Assembly (NCBI RefSeq): GCF_039542035.1
Contig: NZ_BAABHJ010000007.1
Coordinates: 1 to 26,704 of the forward strand
Direction of reading: 5' to 3'
Source: Actinoallomurus liliacearum
GTDB taxonomy: Bacteria; Actinomycetota; Actinomycetes; Streptosporangiales; Streptosporangiaceae
DNA: 26,704 nt
Shown here: positions 1 to 8,218 of the stretch, in pieces
How the letters are laid out: each line of letters begins with the position of its first letter
Numbering within the stretch: position 1 is the stretch's first letter
Made by a program: the position numbers and the translations under genes
Notes under the pieces: generated by a model
Told to the model about the DNA's origin: nothing
The model's database searches: none
What the model saw: only the letters and a program-made list of their open reading frames with translations

Positions 1-26
1 GCGATCACCCTGGTCTCCGCACTGTT

Positions 27-47
27 GTGGATCACCACGTGATCCAC
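27..47. repeat. 9-bp-arm palindrome at the truncation point of the sigma gene
   Basis: GTGGATCAC, a 3-nt centre CAC, then GTGATCCAC form a perfect inverted repeat. It coincides with the last codons and stop of the truncated sigma gene, so it may mark the end of an inserted or deleted segment that runs off the window. Its nature is unknown. Confidence 0.5.
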
Positions 48-433
48 CGGACAGACCCTAGTTGCCTGCCGAGCTGCTGGGCGGTCACCCGCCCGGCAGC
101 CCGGTCCTCGAACGCCTCGGTCCAAGTCATGGTGTCGAGGCGACCGAACGCCCGCCGGCGCCGCACCTCGGCCCGGCGATGCTCACCGATGGTCCTCGTC
201 GCGATGCCGTACAGCCACGGGCGCGCGTCGTTCCGGTCGGCGGAGAACCGGTCACGTTTCCGGAAAGCCGTCAGGAACGTTTCCGCCGTCGCGTCCTCAG
301 CGACGTCTGGCCCAAGGCGGCGTGCCAGGTAGCGGAATATCTCCGCGGAGTGTCGATCGAACAGCGCGGCGAAGCACTCCGGTTCGGCGAGCGAGCGTTC
401 GATGAGCACGCGATCGGAGAGGGGCTCGGTCAC
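32..433 (-). pseudogene. Truncated ECF-type RNA polymerase sigma factor
   Basis: 133 codons from a GTG start. Sigma region 2 is intact (FAALFDRHSAEIFRYLARRLG, then AEDATAETFLTAFRKRDRF and RPWLYGIATRTIGEHRR). The frame runs into foreign-looking sequence after residue about 123 and stops at WITW, so the region 4 helix-turn-helix that reads the -35 element is missing. The product should not be a working sigma factor. It is a paralogue of the complete sigma gene at 6593-7198, sharing the AETFL-AFRKRDR block. The break coincides with the palindrome at 27-47. The 160 bp upstream (434-594) reach directly to the Tn3 end, so the native promoter may also be displaced. The start is tentative because the ribosome-binding site is weak; an in-frame GTG further upstream is possible. 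Confidence 0.7.
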
Positions 434-594
434 GGCATCACCCGGTGGCACGCTGGATGGGGGGAACAACGTCCGTCCATAGGAGATCCTTTCGGCGTAC
501 GGCGCGGTCACCCCTACTCGGCCGAACCCCGACGCACGGTTCCCGATTCGCCGCACGATTTCTTCGAGGGTCCTCGCCCGGCCCCGCCGGAGAA

Positions 595-649
595 GGGGTA
601 GCCGTAGCGAACGCGGAAAATCAACCCGTGTCTGAGCTGGGGTTATTCG
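595..649 (+). repeat. Left terminal inverted repeat of the Tn3-family element
   Basis: Starts GGGGTAGCCGTAGC, continues CGCGGAAAATC, and ends with the block GAGCTGGGGTTATTCG. It matches the right end in inverse orientation with a 5-bp length difference in the middle. The stop codon of the recombinase gene (643-645) lies within it. Confidence 0.85.
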
Positions 650-1542
650 AAGACACGCTCGACGACGGCAGCGGTCTCGGCGGTTCCGGCTCTGAAGTAC
701 CGCGCCGAGGTGTCCAGAGACGAGTGACCGAGGAGGGATTGGACCTGGGCGGGGTCGGCGCCGCCTTGGCGCAGGCGGGTGGCGAAGGTGTGGCGGAGCC
801 GGTGCGGGCGCAGGCCGTCGATGCCCGCGGCCTTGCCGACGGCCAGGACGACCTGGGCGATGCCGGAGTCGGTGAGCCGGCCGCGTTGTCCGGTCCACAG
901 CGGGCCGGCCCCGCGGCCGCGCTCATCCAGCCAGTCGGTGATGCGGGCGCGGGCGATCGCCGGGAGGGGGACGGTGCGGGCCTCATCGCCCTTGCCGTGC
1001 AGGCGGACGGTGCCGGTGCGGGCGGTGATGGCGACATCCTCGAGTTCGAGCCGGGCGCACTCTTCGACGCGGGCGCCGGCGTACAGCAGCACCGCGACGA
1101 TGGCGGCGTCGCGAACACCGCGGCGGGCGGCCGCGCGTTCCACGGCGCCCTGCTCGGCGACGGTAAGGGCGTCGGGCTCGCCGGGCTTGGGGACGCGGGC
1201 GCGCTTGACCGCGATGCGCAGCCCGGCCTGCTCGTACATCAGCGTGACGGCGGCCAGGGCCTGGTTGACGGTGGCGGGCTTGGCCCGGCCCTCGATCAGA
1301 TGCCGCCGCCAGGCGGTGACGGCGGCCTCGGCACCGACCACGTCGGCGAACGCGTCCGGGTGCTCGACGGCGCGCTCGGCCAGCCAGGCGACGAACGCGC
1401 GGGTCTGCCGCTTGTACGCCTTCACCGTGTTGGCGGCCAGCTTGCACCGGTCGAGGTGCCGGTCCAGCGCGCTCAGCGCGGCCTCGGCGGCCGCGAGCGG
1501 GTCATCGGCGCCCGGGCGAAGCGGGACGACGGAGGCGGTCAC
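643..1542 (-). CDS. Tyrosine recombinase / cointegrate resolvase (TnpI-like)
   Basis: 299-aa integrase-family protein. An N-terminal SAM-like core-binding domain occupies about residues 20-110 and the catalytic domain about 125-290. All catalytic residues are visible: R158 (GARVEE), K184 (HGKGDE), H247-x-x-R250 (RPHRLRHTF), H273 (LLGHSSL) and nucleophile Y282 (SARYF). In Tn3-family elements a recombinase of this type resolves the cointegrates made by the transposase at an internal site. The GTG start overlaps the transposase stop (GTGA), so translation is coupled. In the best-known member, Tn4430, the recombinase gene precedes the transposase; here it follows it. The length is normal and no defect is seen. 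A phage-like integrase captured by the transposon is the alternative reading. Confidence 0.85.
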   Translation of the reverse strand: MTASVVPLRPGADDPLAAAEAALSALDRHLDRCKLAANTVKAYKRQTRAFVAWLAERAVEHPDAFADVVGAEAAVTAWRRHLIEGRAKPATVNQALAAVTLMYEQAGLRIAVKRARVPKPGEPDALTVAEQGAVERAAARRGVRDAAIVAVLLYAGARVEECARLELEDVAITARTGTVRLHGKGDEARTVPLPAIARARITDWLDERGRGAGPLWTGQRGRLTDSGIAQVVLAVGKAAGIDGLRPHRLRHTFATRLRQGGADPAQVQSLLGHSSLDTSARYFRAGTAETAAVVERVFE

Positions 1543-4469
1543 CGGTCCTGCCCGTCCGCTTCGTTGGAGCCGGTGGGCGGCTGGGACCGGCGGCGCCCGG
1601 TGAGAGCCTCCATCGCGGCATCACCGGCCTTCCACGAGGCGCCCATCTGGTCCAGGAACATGGCGTTGCGGTCCAGCCGCGCCTCCATCAGCCGCTGGGC
1701 CTCGGCGATCAGCTCGCGGCCGACCCGGTCGAACTCGTCGTAGGCGGCGTCGTAGGCGGCGCGCGCCGCGGCGATCCGCGCCAGGTCACCGGCGGCCTCG
1801 GCCGCCTGCAGCTCGGCGTGGGGGATGGTGCGGCGCATCCGGCCCCACTCCTTGAGCGCGGCGGCCAGGGTGTTCTGCCGGGACGCGGCCGACCATTTCC
1901 CGACGATCAGCGAGGCGGTGGCCTCGCCGAACTTCAGCGAGCCGCCCATCCGCAGCAGGTCGTCCCACGTCCCGGTGATCAGGTCCTCGTTCCACCGGTC
2001 GGCCAGCAGTGGCCCGGCGTGTGGGTAGCGGGCGATCGTGGCGGCCGGGGTGTCGTCACGCAGCAGCGTGATCTTCCCCAAGTCACGGATGCGCGGGGTG
2101 AGGGCCTTGCCTACCAGGTCGAACAGCCCGAAGTTGACCAGGGTGGCGCCATGGGTGTCGGTGGCGTGCTCGGTGATCGGCAGATCGGTGGCGTTGCCGA
2201 GCAGCTCGTCCAGGGTGAAGTGGCCCTCGCGGGCGGTAGGGACGATCTGCTTGGTCCCGTACGTCGACCACTGGTCGGACACGTGGGTGTAGGTCGACAA
2301 GACCCGGCCGCCGTGGATGTTCATGTCCCGGGCCGTCAGCGACTTGCCGCGGACCGGGAACCGCTGCCCGTCGGAGGAGGACATGGTGCCGCCACCGAAC
2401 GCCTTGGCCAGTTCCAGGCCGTAGTGGTGGTTGACCAGGATCGTGTTGGCCTCGCGCAGCGTCTCCTCCCGCACGTACCACTCCTGCGTCCAGGCCAGGA
2501 CATCGACGCTGACCCCGCACGCCTCGCTCATCCTGGCCAGCCCGAGATTGGTGACCCCGGCGATCAGCACGGCCAGGATGTTGCGCTTGAGCTCGACCGA
2601 CTGGACGTGCTTGCGGCCGCCGGCGTGAGTGAAGCAGGCTAGGAAGTTCGTGCGGGCGTCCAGCTCGATCAGCAGCGAGGCGATCGGCACGAACGGCAGC
2701 ATCCCGGCCAGCTCATCGCGCAGCGCCTTGGCCTCGGCGGAGACATCCTCGGCCGACAGCGGCGGGATGATCAGGCGTCCCTGCTCATCCAGCCGAACGG
2801 CGCCGACGTCGCCGGGCGAGGAGGAGGCCAGGGTCTCCTCCAGGTCGTCGAGCGCCTGGTGCAGCTCTCCTCTGGTCTGCTCGATCGCCTCGGCCGCTCC
2901 AGCGGGTTTGCGGACAAGCTGGCAGAACTCCGCCCGCCGCCCCTCCCACTGCTCGGGGGTGAACAGGTAGGTGCCGGGGTCGGCGTAGCGGCGCGACCCG
3001 GGCACGAACACATCGCCGGAGCGAAGCCCGTCACGCAGCGCCAAGACGGTGCACAGCTCCCAGTAGTGGCGGAACGCGGTGTCGTCTCCGTCACGGCGGG
3101 CCCTGGCCAGGTAGTCGGCGTACCGGGCGGGCACGAACGAGGTCGGCGCCCCAGCGGGGACCTTCCGGCCGCCGACGCGGTTGAGCTCCTTCAGCATCGC
3201 CACGGCGTTCATCAGGTCCGCGGTGCCGGGTCCGCCGTGGAAGTCGATCGTCTCCAGCACCTGCGGGGTGAACTGCCGCAGGTAGGAGTAGGAGGCCTCC
3301 AGCGCCGACAGGCGCCCGTGGTCGCGGGGCAGCGGCTTCCAGCCCATCGCCGACACCTCGCGCAGCGCCTGCATCCCCACCCGCTCCCGCAAGATCCCGC
3401 CGACGTCCTCGTCCGGGATCGACGGGTCGGCCAGCACCGGAAGGATCACGTCCATCAGCAGTTGCCGGGCCTCGCCCTTCTTGGCCCGCTCGGCCAGCGC
3501 CTCGTTGGTCTTGGCCTTCGCCCGCGACTCGCGTGCCGACACCGCCTGGTCGAACAGCGCGATGGCCTCGTCCAACTGGTCGACGGCCGACTGGGCGACC
3601 AGCGCCAGCAAAATCGGGAAGCGCCGTTCCTCGCGCCGCCGCAGCCCCTGCACCGTAGAGCGGCGGCCCAGCGTCGCCAGGAACCTGCGGCGCTCGCGCG
3701 GCAGCATCGACAGATCCAGCAGGTGGGCGTCCGTCCCGCGCAGGAACAGCAGCTTGTCGATCGCCAGCTTGACCGCCGCGGCGCTCGCCTCCACCGCCGG
3801 CGTGGTCAGCCACGCCAGCCGTGTCGTCCCCACCACCGGATCGGCCACCAGCAGCGCGTCCAGGTCTTGGCGCGTCCGCGCGGTCAGCAGGTGGTCGACC
3901 TTCTCCGACGTCAACGCGCCCGCAGCCGACCGGGCCGAGGCGACCAGCTCCATCAGCGTGACCACGCCCGGCCGCGTAACCCTGGCGCTGAGGAGGAACT
4001 CCGCGCCCTGGTGGAACAACAGCGATGGGGTGTCGTGCTCCATCGCCCGGTCCAGCAGGAACTGCTCCAGCTCCTTCAACGACTCCCCGCCACTGGGCGC
4101 CGGACTCCAGCCCAGATAGGTCTGCACCAGCCGCAGATGGTCGCTGCGGGTCTGCGCCCGCCGCCCGTACTGCTCCAGCGATCCCGGGAACACCGCCAGC
4201 TGATTCGCCAACCGCAACACCGCCGCCTGCGGAACCGCCCAGATGTCATCGGGCACGAACCCCAGCCACGGCAGCGTGCACAACTGAACGGCCAGCCCGA
4301 GTCTCGCCGCCGGCCCTCGCCCGCCACCACGGCCCTGGTTGTCGATGAACGCCTGATCCCTGCCCGTCAACGTGAAGAACCGGACCAGTTCCTCCCGTCC
4401 GATGTCCGGATAGCGCCGCAGCCCCTCCACCTGCTCATCGGAGAAGAACTGCGTGGCCAACCCCACCAA
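1539..4469 (-). CDS. tnpA: Tn3-family transposase (DDE)
   Basis: About 975 aa, the usual size for TnpA of the Tn3 family. The N-terminal part (SDEQVEGLRRYPDIGREELVR) matches the family's DNA-binding region. The C-terminal third carries the DDE catalytic domain, with recognisable stretches around VSDQWSTYG, ATDTHGATLVNFGLFDLVG, RIRDLG and the terminal GKWSAASRQNTLAAALKEWGR. It binds the terminal inverted repeats and catalyses replicative transposition. The longest frame starts at TTG 4469; a GTG one codon later, giving VGLATQFFSDEQ, is equally likely. The stop overlaps the recombinase start. No frameshift or internal stop is seen, so the enzyme should be active. Confidence 0.93.
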   Translation of the reverse strand: MVGLATQFFSDEQVEGLRRYPDIGREELVRFFTLTGRDQAFIDNQGRGGGRGPAARLGLAVQLCTLPWLGFVPDDIWAVPQAAVLRLANQLAVFPGSLEQYGRRAQTRSDHLRLVQTYLGWSPAPSGGESLKELEQFLLDRAMEHDTPSLLFHQGAEFLLSARVTRPGVVTLMELVASARSAAGALTSEKVDHLLTARTRQDLDALLVADPVVGTTRLAWLTTPAVEASAAAVKLAIDKLLFLRGTDAHLLDLSMLPRERRRFLATLGRRSTVQGLRRREERRFPILLALVAQSAVDQLDEAIALFDQAVSARESRAKAKTNEALAERAKKGEARQLLMDVILPVLADPSIPDEDVGGILRERVGMQALREVSAMGWKPLPRDHGRLSALEASYSYLRQFTPQVLETIDFHGGPGTADLMNAVAMLKELNRVGGRKVPAGAPTSFVPARYADYLARARRDGDDTAFRHYWELCTVLALRDGLRSGDVFVPGSRRYADPGTYLFTPEQWEGRRAEFCQLVRKPAGAAEAIEQTRGELHQALDDLEETLASSSPGDVGAVRLDEQGRLIIPPLSAEDVSAEAKALRDELAGMLPFVPIASLLIELDARTNFLACFTHAGGRKHVQSVELKRNILAVLIAGVTNLGLARMSEACGVSVDVLAWTQEWYVREETLREANTILVNHHYGLELAKAFGGGTMSSSDGQRFPVRGKSLTARDMNIHGGRVLSTYTHVSDQWSTYGTKQIVPTAREGHFTLDELLGNATDLPITEHATDTHGATLVNFGLFDLVGKALTPRIRDLGKITLLRDDTPAATIARYPHAGPLLADRWNEDLITGTWDDLLRMGGSLKFGEATASLIVGKWSAASRQNTLAAALKEWGRMRRTIPHAELQAAEAAGDLARIAAARAAYDAAYDEFDRVGRELIAEAQRLMEARLDRNAMFLDQMGASWKAGDAAMEALTGRRRSQPPTGSNEADGQDR

Positions 4470-4481
4470 CCCCCAACGGAT

Positions 4482-4497
4482 GTATCGGAACCGACAC
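4482..4497. promoter_or_regulatory. Candidate recombination/operator palindrome upstream of tnpA
   Basis: GTATCGGA followed by ACCGACAC is an imperfect inverted repeat with 7 of 8 pairs matching, between tnpA and the right terminal repeat. TnpI-type recombinases act at short inverted repeats outside their genes, and this is the only clear candidate in the 127-bp non-coding end of the element. The function is inferred from position only. Confidence 0.3.
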
Positions 4498-4536
4498 GAA
4501 CCGTAGCGGCAGAGATCAACACCTGTCCTCAGAACC

Positions 4537-4596
4537 CGAATAACCCCAGCTCAAACGATGGTTCGTTGGATTTTCCGCGATTGCTACAGGCACCCC
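4537..4596 (-). repeat. Right terminal inverted repeat of the Tn3-family element
   Basis: Read on the minus strand from 4596: GGGGTGCCTGTAGCAATCG, then CGGAAAATC, ending with the internal block GAGCTGGGGTTATTCG. It pairs with 595-649. Confidence 0.85.
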
Positions 4597-4678
4597 CGTT
4601 GGGTACGGGGAGCCGCGCGACTCGGGCGACCTCGTACATGTGGTTTTCGATCCACTCGGGCTGGTCGGCGGCTTGCAT
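4597..4678 (-). pseudogene. 5' stub of a small gene cut by the transposon end
   Basis: An ATG at 4678 has a good ribosome-binding site (TGAGGAGCCCC) and lies 8 nt after the stop of the recombinase pseudogene, so the two were probably one operon. The first 27 codons (MQAADQPEWIENHMYEVARV and seven more) are native. After that the frame reads through the transposon repeat and stops at 4529, giving a 49-aa chimaera. The family is not recognised. Confidence 0.45.
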
Positions 4679-4686
4679 GGGGCTCC

Positions 4687-5364
4687 TCAGCGTCGGCGGT
4701 CGGGGTCGCGTTGGGCCTGCCAGCGGGAGAGGGCTTCGGCCGAGACGCGGGCGTAGCGGGCGAGGCTGGCGACGTTGGTGTGCCCGGAGAAGGCCAGCAG
4801 GGTGGAGGTGTTCGCGCCGTCCTCGGCCGCGTGCGTGAGCGCGGAGTGGCGGAGCTAGTGCAGGGTCCACGGCGCGCCCGGGCAGGTGACGGTCGCGGTG
4901 GTGAACAGTTCGGCGGCCCGGCGGTAGGACAGCCGGGCCCGCCCGGTCGCCGGGTCCAGGTCGGCGGCGGCGAGCTGGACGCGGGCCTGGCGGTCGGTGA
5001 GGAACAGCGGGCCACGCGTGCGTCCGCCGATCAGGCGGGGCAGCAGGCGGGCGGTGCCGGTCCGCCAGACGATGACGTCGATGGCGTTGCCTTTGCGGCG
5101 GATCTTCGCGCACCGGTTCCGCAGATCGAGGTCCCCGACGTCGAGGGCGAGGACCTCGCTGGCGTGGGCGGCGGTCTCGTACAGCATCCGGGCCAGGACC
5201 TTGATCCGCAGCTCGATGTCTTCGCGGGCCAGGAAGTCTTCGACGTCGCCGCGGGCGATGGCGCGAGTGCGGTCGGGGGCGCGGCTGCGGCGGCGGAGCC
5301 TGCGGGTCGGCCCTCCGCTCCCGAACGTGTCCTCAGCCGCCAAGTAGTTGGAGTGAAAGATCAT
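4687..5364 (-). pseudogene. Tyrosine recombinase pseudogene (amber stop plus lost catalytic Arg)
   Basis: The reading frame encodes an actinomycete integrase of the type with ETAARASEVLALDV and WTLHQLRHSALTH boxes. Two lesions are visible. The codon before LRHSALTH is TAG (4855-4857) where homologues carry Gln, so translation ends just before the second catalytic block. The Arg of the first block is His here (ETAAHASEVLAL), which alone should abolish catalysis. Downstream of the stop the frame stays open for 55 codons and still contains LRHSALTHAAEDGA, the FSGHTNVASLARYARVS block with the expected His and Tyr, and a natural TGA. The N-terminal core-binding domain is short, so the 5' end is probably truncated too. 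Confidence 0.85.
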
Positions 5365-5372
5365 GACTGCGG
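5309..5372 (-). repeat. 64-bp segment repeated in inverse orientation at 7591-7653
   Basis: It covers the start of the recombinase pseudogene. The core GGACACGTTCGGGAGCGGAG is identical in both copies, and the outer part differs mainly by transitions plus one 1-nt indel. The copies point away from each other's genes and bracket the sigma / CU044_5270 operon. Confidence 0.8.
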
Positions 5373-5478
5373 TTGATGGTGGTCACGAGTGGGTGACACC
5401 GGGGTCGTCGTCGTAGCGGCCTCGCGTCCGGATGGGGGGCGACGACCAGAACCCGTCGCGATCGAGAGAGACGCGGGT

Positions 5479-5514
5479 CCTACGGCGTCGAGGTGGCCGC
5501 CTCGACGCCGTAGG
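5479..5514. terminator. Strong hairpin downstream of the CU044_5270-type gene
   Basis: Perfect 15-bp arms (CCTACGGCGTCGAGG and its complement) with a 6-nt loop, 6 bp after the stop codon of the gene at 5521-6600 on the minus strand. There is no T-tract, which is common for actinomycete terminators. Confidence 0.75.
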
Positions 5515-5520
5515 GTGCGG

Positions 5521-6600
5521 TTACTTCGGCGCCGTGTTGGTCCAGCGGGACTCCAGCACGGTGAAGGAGGTGAACGCCGTACCGGGCTTGGCGGGCACCT
5601 TCGTATCCGACTTCTCCACCACGGTCTCGTCGGCGAGCGCCTGGCCCGTCGAGGGATCCATGATGAGCCGGTACAGCGGAACCCGGTTCCCGTCCTTGTC
5701 CGTGCCCCCGCCTATGGTGATCGCCGTGCCCGACCGGCCGGCCTGGTCCTTCACCGACCCGGCCTTCCGGACGCCGTGCAGCCCGGCGAGCATCCGGTAG
5801 GTGGCCGCGCGGACCTGTGGCGTGAGCGGAGCGCGTATCAGCAGCATGCTGCCGAAGTCGAAGACTCGAGCGTCGTCCGGAATGTCTTCGCCGTTCTTGT
5901 CGGCCCGCTGGCCGAGATAGTTGCGGATGGTCAACTCCAGCTCATCCGAGCGCGCCGGGAGGGCGAAGACCTTCCGGAGCGGGAAGGACTCTCCGCTGAG
6001 GATCTCAAGGTTGGGATCACTCCGCGTGAGCGTCGCTTTCGCTGGTCCCGGTGCGACCGTCGCGTGGAAGTCCGAGGACCGTGCGTTCTCGAAGGGCGAC
6101 GGCGAACCCGCACGCCGCCAGGCCGCAGCGTCGGCCGGGCTCGCCGGTTCGGCGCCGAGATGCTGTTTCAGATCCCAGCCGAGCTTTCCGGGGTCGCGAG
6201 ACATCCAGTACTCCACGCGGTCGCGCGTCTTGATCCAATACGGGTCGCGCTGTGTGCCGAAGAGCAACAGGTCGCTCACCTGCATCCGCACATGCCAGTA
6301 CTGTCCGTTGGGCTGTGGCTGATGATCGGTCTTCTCCGCGGCCGCGAGCAGGAGCCGGCGGCCGGAATCCTGGCCGGTTTCCGGGTCTGGACCGGTGCCG
6401 GCCGACAGGACCGTCAGCGTCACCGCAGTGACCGCGGCGGCCAGCCCGAGCCCGAGCGGCAGCAACCGCGAGCCGCTCAGGAGCCGTCGGCGGGAGGGCC
6501 GGCTGAGCCGGTCGAGACGGGCGCGGGCCGCGGCGACTTCGTGCACCGGAGCGGGTGTGGGCGGTCCGTACAGGCCGCGGACCATCTGGATCTCATCCAT
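5521..6600 (-). CDS. CU044_5270-type single-pass membrane protein (sigma-factor partner)
   Basis: 359 aa. A cytoplasmic N-terminus of about 43 residues is followed by one transmembrane helix (about 44-67, LLPLGLGLAAAVTAVTLTVL) and a large extracytoplasmic domain with WYH/MQVSD-type beta-rich sequence (QYWHVRMQVSDLLLFG, YWMSRDPGKLG, PLYRLIMDPSTGQAL). Proteins of this kind are usually encoded right after an ECF-like sigma gene in actinomycetes and are thought to be their membrane-bound partners; the biochemistry is not established. The ATG overlaps the end of the sigma gene by 8 nt (ATGGATGA) and has a good ribosome-binding site (CCTGGAGGAACACG), so translation is coupled. A longer frame starting 16 codons upstream lacks such support. 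The transcript ends at the hairpin 5479-5514. Confidence 0.8.
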   Translation of the reverse strand: MDEIQMVRGLYGPPTPAPVHEVAAARARLDRLSRPSRRRLLSGSRLLPLGLGLAAAVTAVTLTVLSAGTGPDPETGQDSGRRLLLAAAEKTDHQPQPNGQYWHVRMQVSDLLLFGTQRDPYWIKTRDRVEYWMSRDPGKLGWDLKQHLGAEPASPADAAAWRRAGSPSPFENARSSDFHATVAPGPAKATLTRSDPNLEILSGESFPLRKVFALPARSDELELTIRNYLGQRADKNGEDIPDDARVFDFGSMLLIRAPLTPQVRAATYRMLAGLHGVRKAGSVKDQAGRSGTAITIGGGTDKDGNRVPLYRLIMDPSTGQALADETVVEKSDTKVPAKPGTAFTSFTVLESRWTNTAPK

Positions 6601-7198
6601 CGTGTTCCTCCAGGTCGAGCAGTGGATTAGTCCCGCCCAGCACCTCACGTAGCTTTCTTCTGGCCCGGTTCAGTCGTGATCCGACCGTGCCGTACGGGAT
6701 GTCCAGCGCGGCGGCCACCTCCTCGTGGCTCAGCTCGGCGAGCGCGACGAGCAGCACCACATCGCGGTCCCCGGCGGACAGCCCGGCGAGTGCCCCCGCG
6801 AGCCGCCCCCGCAAACCCTCGGCGGCGATCCGACCGGCGATCCGCTCTTCGAGTTCCTCAGACCCGAAGTCCCCGGCGATCCGGTCCATGGCGCGCAGCG
6901 CCCGCACCTCACTGCGCCGGTGCTTGCCGACGAGCTTGGTCGCGAATCCGTACAGCCAGGTATGCACGCTGGCACGCGCGGGCTCGTACCGGTCGCGTTT
7001 GCGGAACGCGGCGAGGAACGTCTCGGCGGCAACGTCGGAGGCGTTCTCCGGCCCGATCCGCCGCTCCACGTAAGCGCGGATCTCGGCGAAGTAGGCATCG
7101 AAGATCGCCCCGAAGCGTTCAGGGACGTCACGGGACTCGCGGATCACGGCGGCGTCGTTGGCCGCGCGCATCGCTGGATCTCCGATCGCGGCGGTCAC
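6593..7198 (-). CDS. ECF-type RNA polymerase sigma factor
   Basis: 201 aa from a GTG at 7198 (CGGAG eight bases upstream). An internal ATG at 7171, also behind a GGAG, would give 192 aa and is a real alternative. Region 2 lies at about 25-100 (FGAIFDAYFAEIRAYVERRIG, DVAAETFLAAFRKRDRY, HTWLYGFATKLVGKHRR). Region 4 with its helix-turn-helix is at about 130-185 (LSAGDRDVVLLVALAELSHE, EVAAALDIPYGTVGSRLNRARRKLRE). It should direct RNA polymerase to a small regulon, often including its own promoter. It is the intact paralogue of the truncated gene at 32-433. The 8-nt overlap with the next gene argues for co-regulation with the membrane protein. Confidence 0.9.
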   Translation of the reverse strand: MTAAIGDPAMRAANDAAVIRESRDVPERFGAIFDAYFAEIRAYVERRIGPENASDVAAETFLAAFRKRDRYEPARASVHTWLYGFATKLVGKHRRSEVRALRAMDRIAGDFGSEELEERIAGRIAAEGLRGRLAGALAGLSAGDRDVVLLVALAELSHEEVAAALDIPYGTVGSRLNRARRKLREVLGGTNPLLDLEEHDG

Positions 7199-7552
7199 AT
7201 TGGGCTCCGTGTCATGTGCGGCCTCTCTATGGCGGGGTTGGCGGTCACCTGGGTCTCACCCGATCTCCCCCAGCGCTTTCACGCGCCGATCCCACCACCG
7301 GCCTCAGCCTCCCGGCAGTACCGGCCCGTGAGCAGCAATCGAACGGCCAACGGCGATAGCGAGTTGGGCCGGGCGGAGTTACCGCCGTCCATCGTTCCGA
7401 TACTGGTCCCGCTGATCCGGAGTAGATCGGCGCCCTGGCCCTGTCGGGATTAGACGATTTCCCGACACCCCGACGGGCCGGCCCGCGGCCCCCCGGAAAA
7501 CCGGACTCCAGGTAACGAAACACCGCTCCGAGCGGCCGTTTTCGGCCTTGAA
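7199..7552. other. Intergenic region upstream of the sigma operon
   Basis: It should contain the promoter of the leftward sigma / membrane-protein operon, but I cannot pick a convincing -35/-10 pair for a self-directed ECF promoter. No convincing gene is present on either strand. Confidence 0.5.
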
Positions 7553-7582
7553 TTGACGACAGGTTTTCCCGACAGGTAGAAG
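7553..7582 (+). promoter_or_regulatory. Putative housekeeping-type promoter
   Basis: TTGACG (7553-7558), an 18-bp spacer and TAGAAG (7577-7582), just upstream of the recombinase 5' fragment on the plus strand. It is a sequence match only and may be a relic promoter of the lost recombinase gene. Confidence 0.35.
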
Positions 7583-7590
7583 GGGGTTCG

Positions 7591-7653
7591 CCGCAATCGT
7601 GACCTCTCAGCCAGCTACCTGGCGGCTGGGGACACGTTCGGGAGCGGAGGGCC
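7591..7653 (+). pseudogene. 5' fragment of a second tyrosine recombinase gene
   Basis: 63 bp homologous to the start of the recombinase pseudogene (minus strand 5309-5372), here on the plus strand. In frame it reads SYLAAGDTFGSGGP against NYLAAEDTFGSGGP. A 1-nt deletion relative to the other copy puts the apparent GTG start out of frame, and similarity ends abruptly after GGGCC. Confidence 0.6.
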
Positions 7654-8218
7654 TTATCCCCGCGCGCCCGGACCGAAATCCGCTGGTTGGCCCAAGCCGC
7701 GCGTACCGTCCGTGACCTGCGCCGCTCTTTCTACTTTGCGGCGCCATCGGTCGTCGACACCCGCATCGACACCACGTTACAGCGGCAGGCCCGAGGAGAT
7801 CCTCGCCTCCGCCGGGCATCGACAACACGGTCGGGACGAACACGCCCCGGGCGGTCCCGGACGATGGTGTTCGCCCAGATGGCCGGGGACTCGTCCTGCG
7901 GGCGGCGGCGTACGCTCCATGGTGATCGAGGACGCTCTGCCAGATGAGCGGGGTGAGATCGGCCGCTGGCTCGACGACGGCGCACCCTCCCCGGACCTCC
8001 CGGCGGGACGCTCGAATTGATTCAGCCGCGAAGGCGGGAAAGAGGATGGGCCGGCGGGTCGGCTCATCCTCGGCTATCTGCGGGAGCCCGAGAGTGATGT
8101 CCGAACTAGCGTCGGCGCTCCTCGGAGTAGACCCTCATCGCCACACAGGACCCGTCTCACACCCAGACCTCCATGATCCAGGACGCTCAGGGGTGTCCAC
8201 ACCCTCGGAGGGAGGGCC
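7654..8218. other. Non-coding or decayed stretch
   Basis: No recognisable protein on either strand. The short open frames are Arg/Pro/Ser-rich and look like GC-biased noise. The position between two gene relics suggests degraded accessory DNA. Confidence 0.5.

Larger units (their letters stand above)
595..4596 (-). mobile_element. Tn3-family transposon of the TnpA-TnpI type
   Basis: A 4.0-kb unit bounded by inverted repeats that both begin GGGGT, share the motif CGCGGAAAATC about 20 bp in, and share an internal block GAGCTGGGGTTATTCG. It carries only a transposase and a tyrosine recombinase, translated leftward with a 4-nt overlap. There is no antibiotic, metal or other passenger gene. The 5-bp flanks differ (GAGAA on the left, CGTTG on the right), so the expected target-site duplication is absent. 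This suggests deletion or recombination after insertion. The internal repeats extend well past the usual 38 bp, and the recombinase stop codon lies inside the left repeat. Confidence 0.88.

Noticed and set aside
445..1743. 432-codon plus-strand frame opposite the recombinase
   Set aside because: Gly/Ala/Asp-rich GC-biased shadow of the minus-strand gene, with no family signature.
2859..4838. 659-codon plus-strand frame opposite the transposase
   Set aside because: Antisense shadow that crosses the transposon boundary; Arg/Gln/Pro-rich with no domain.
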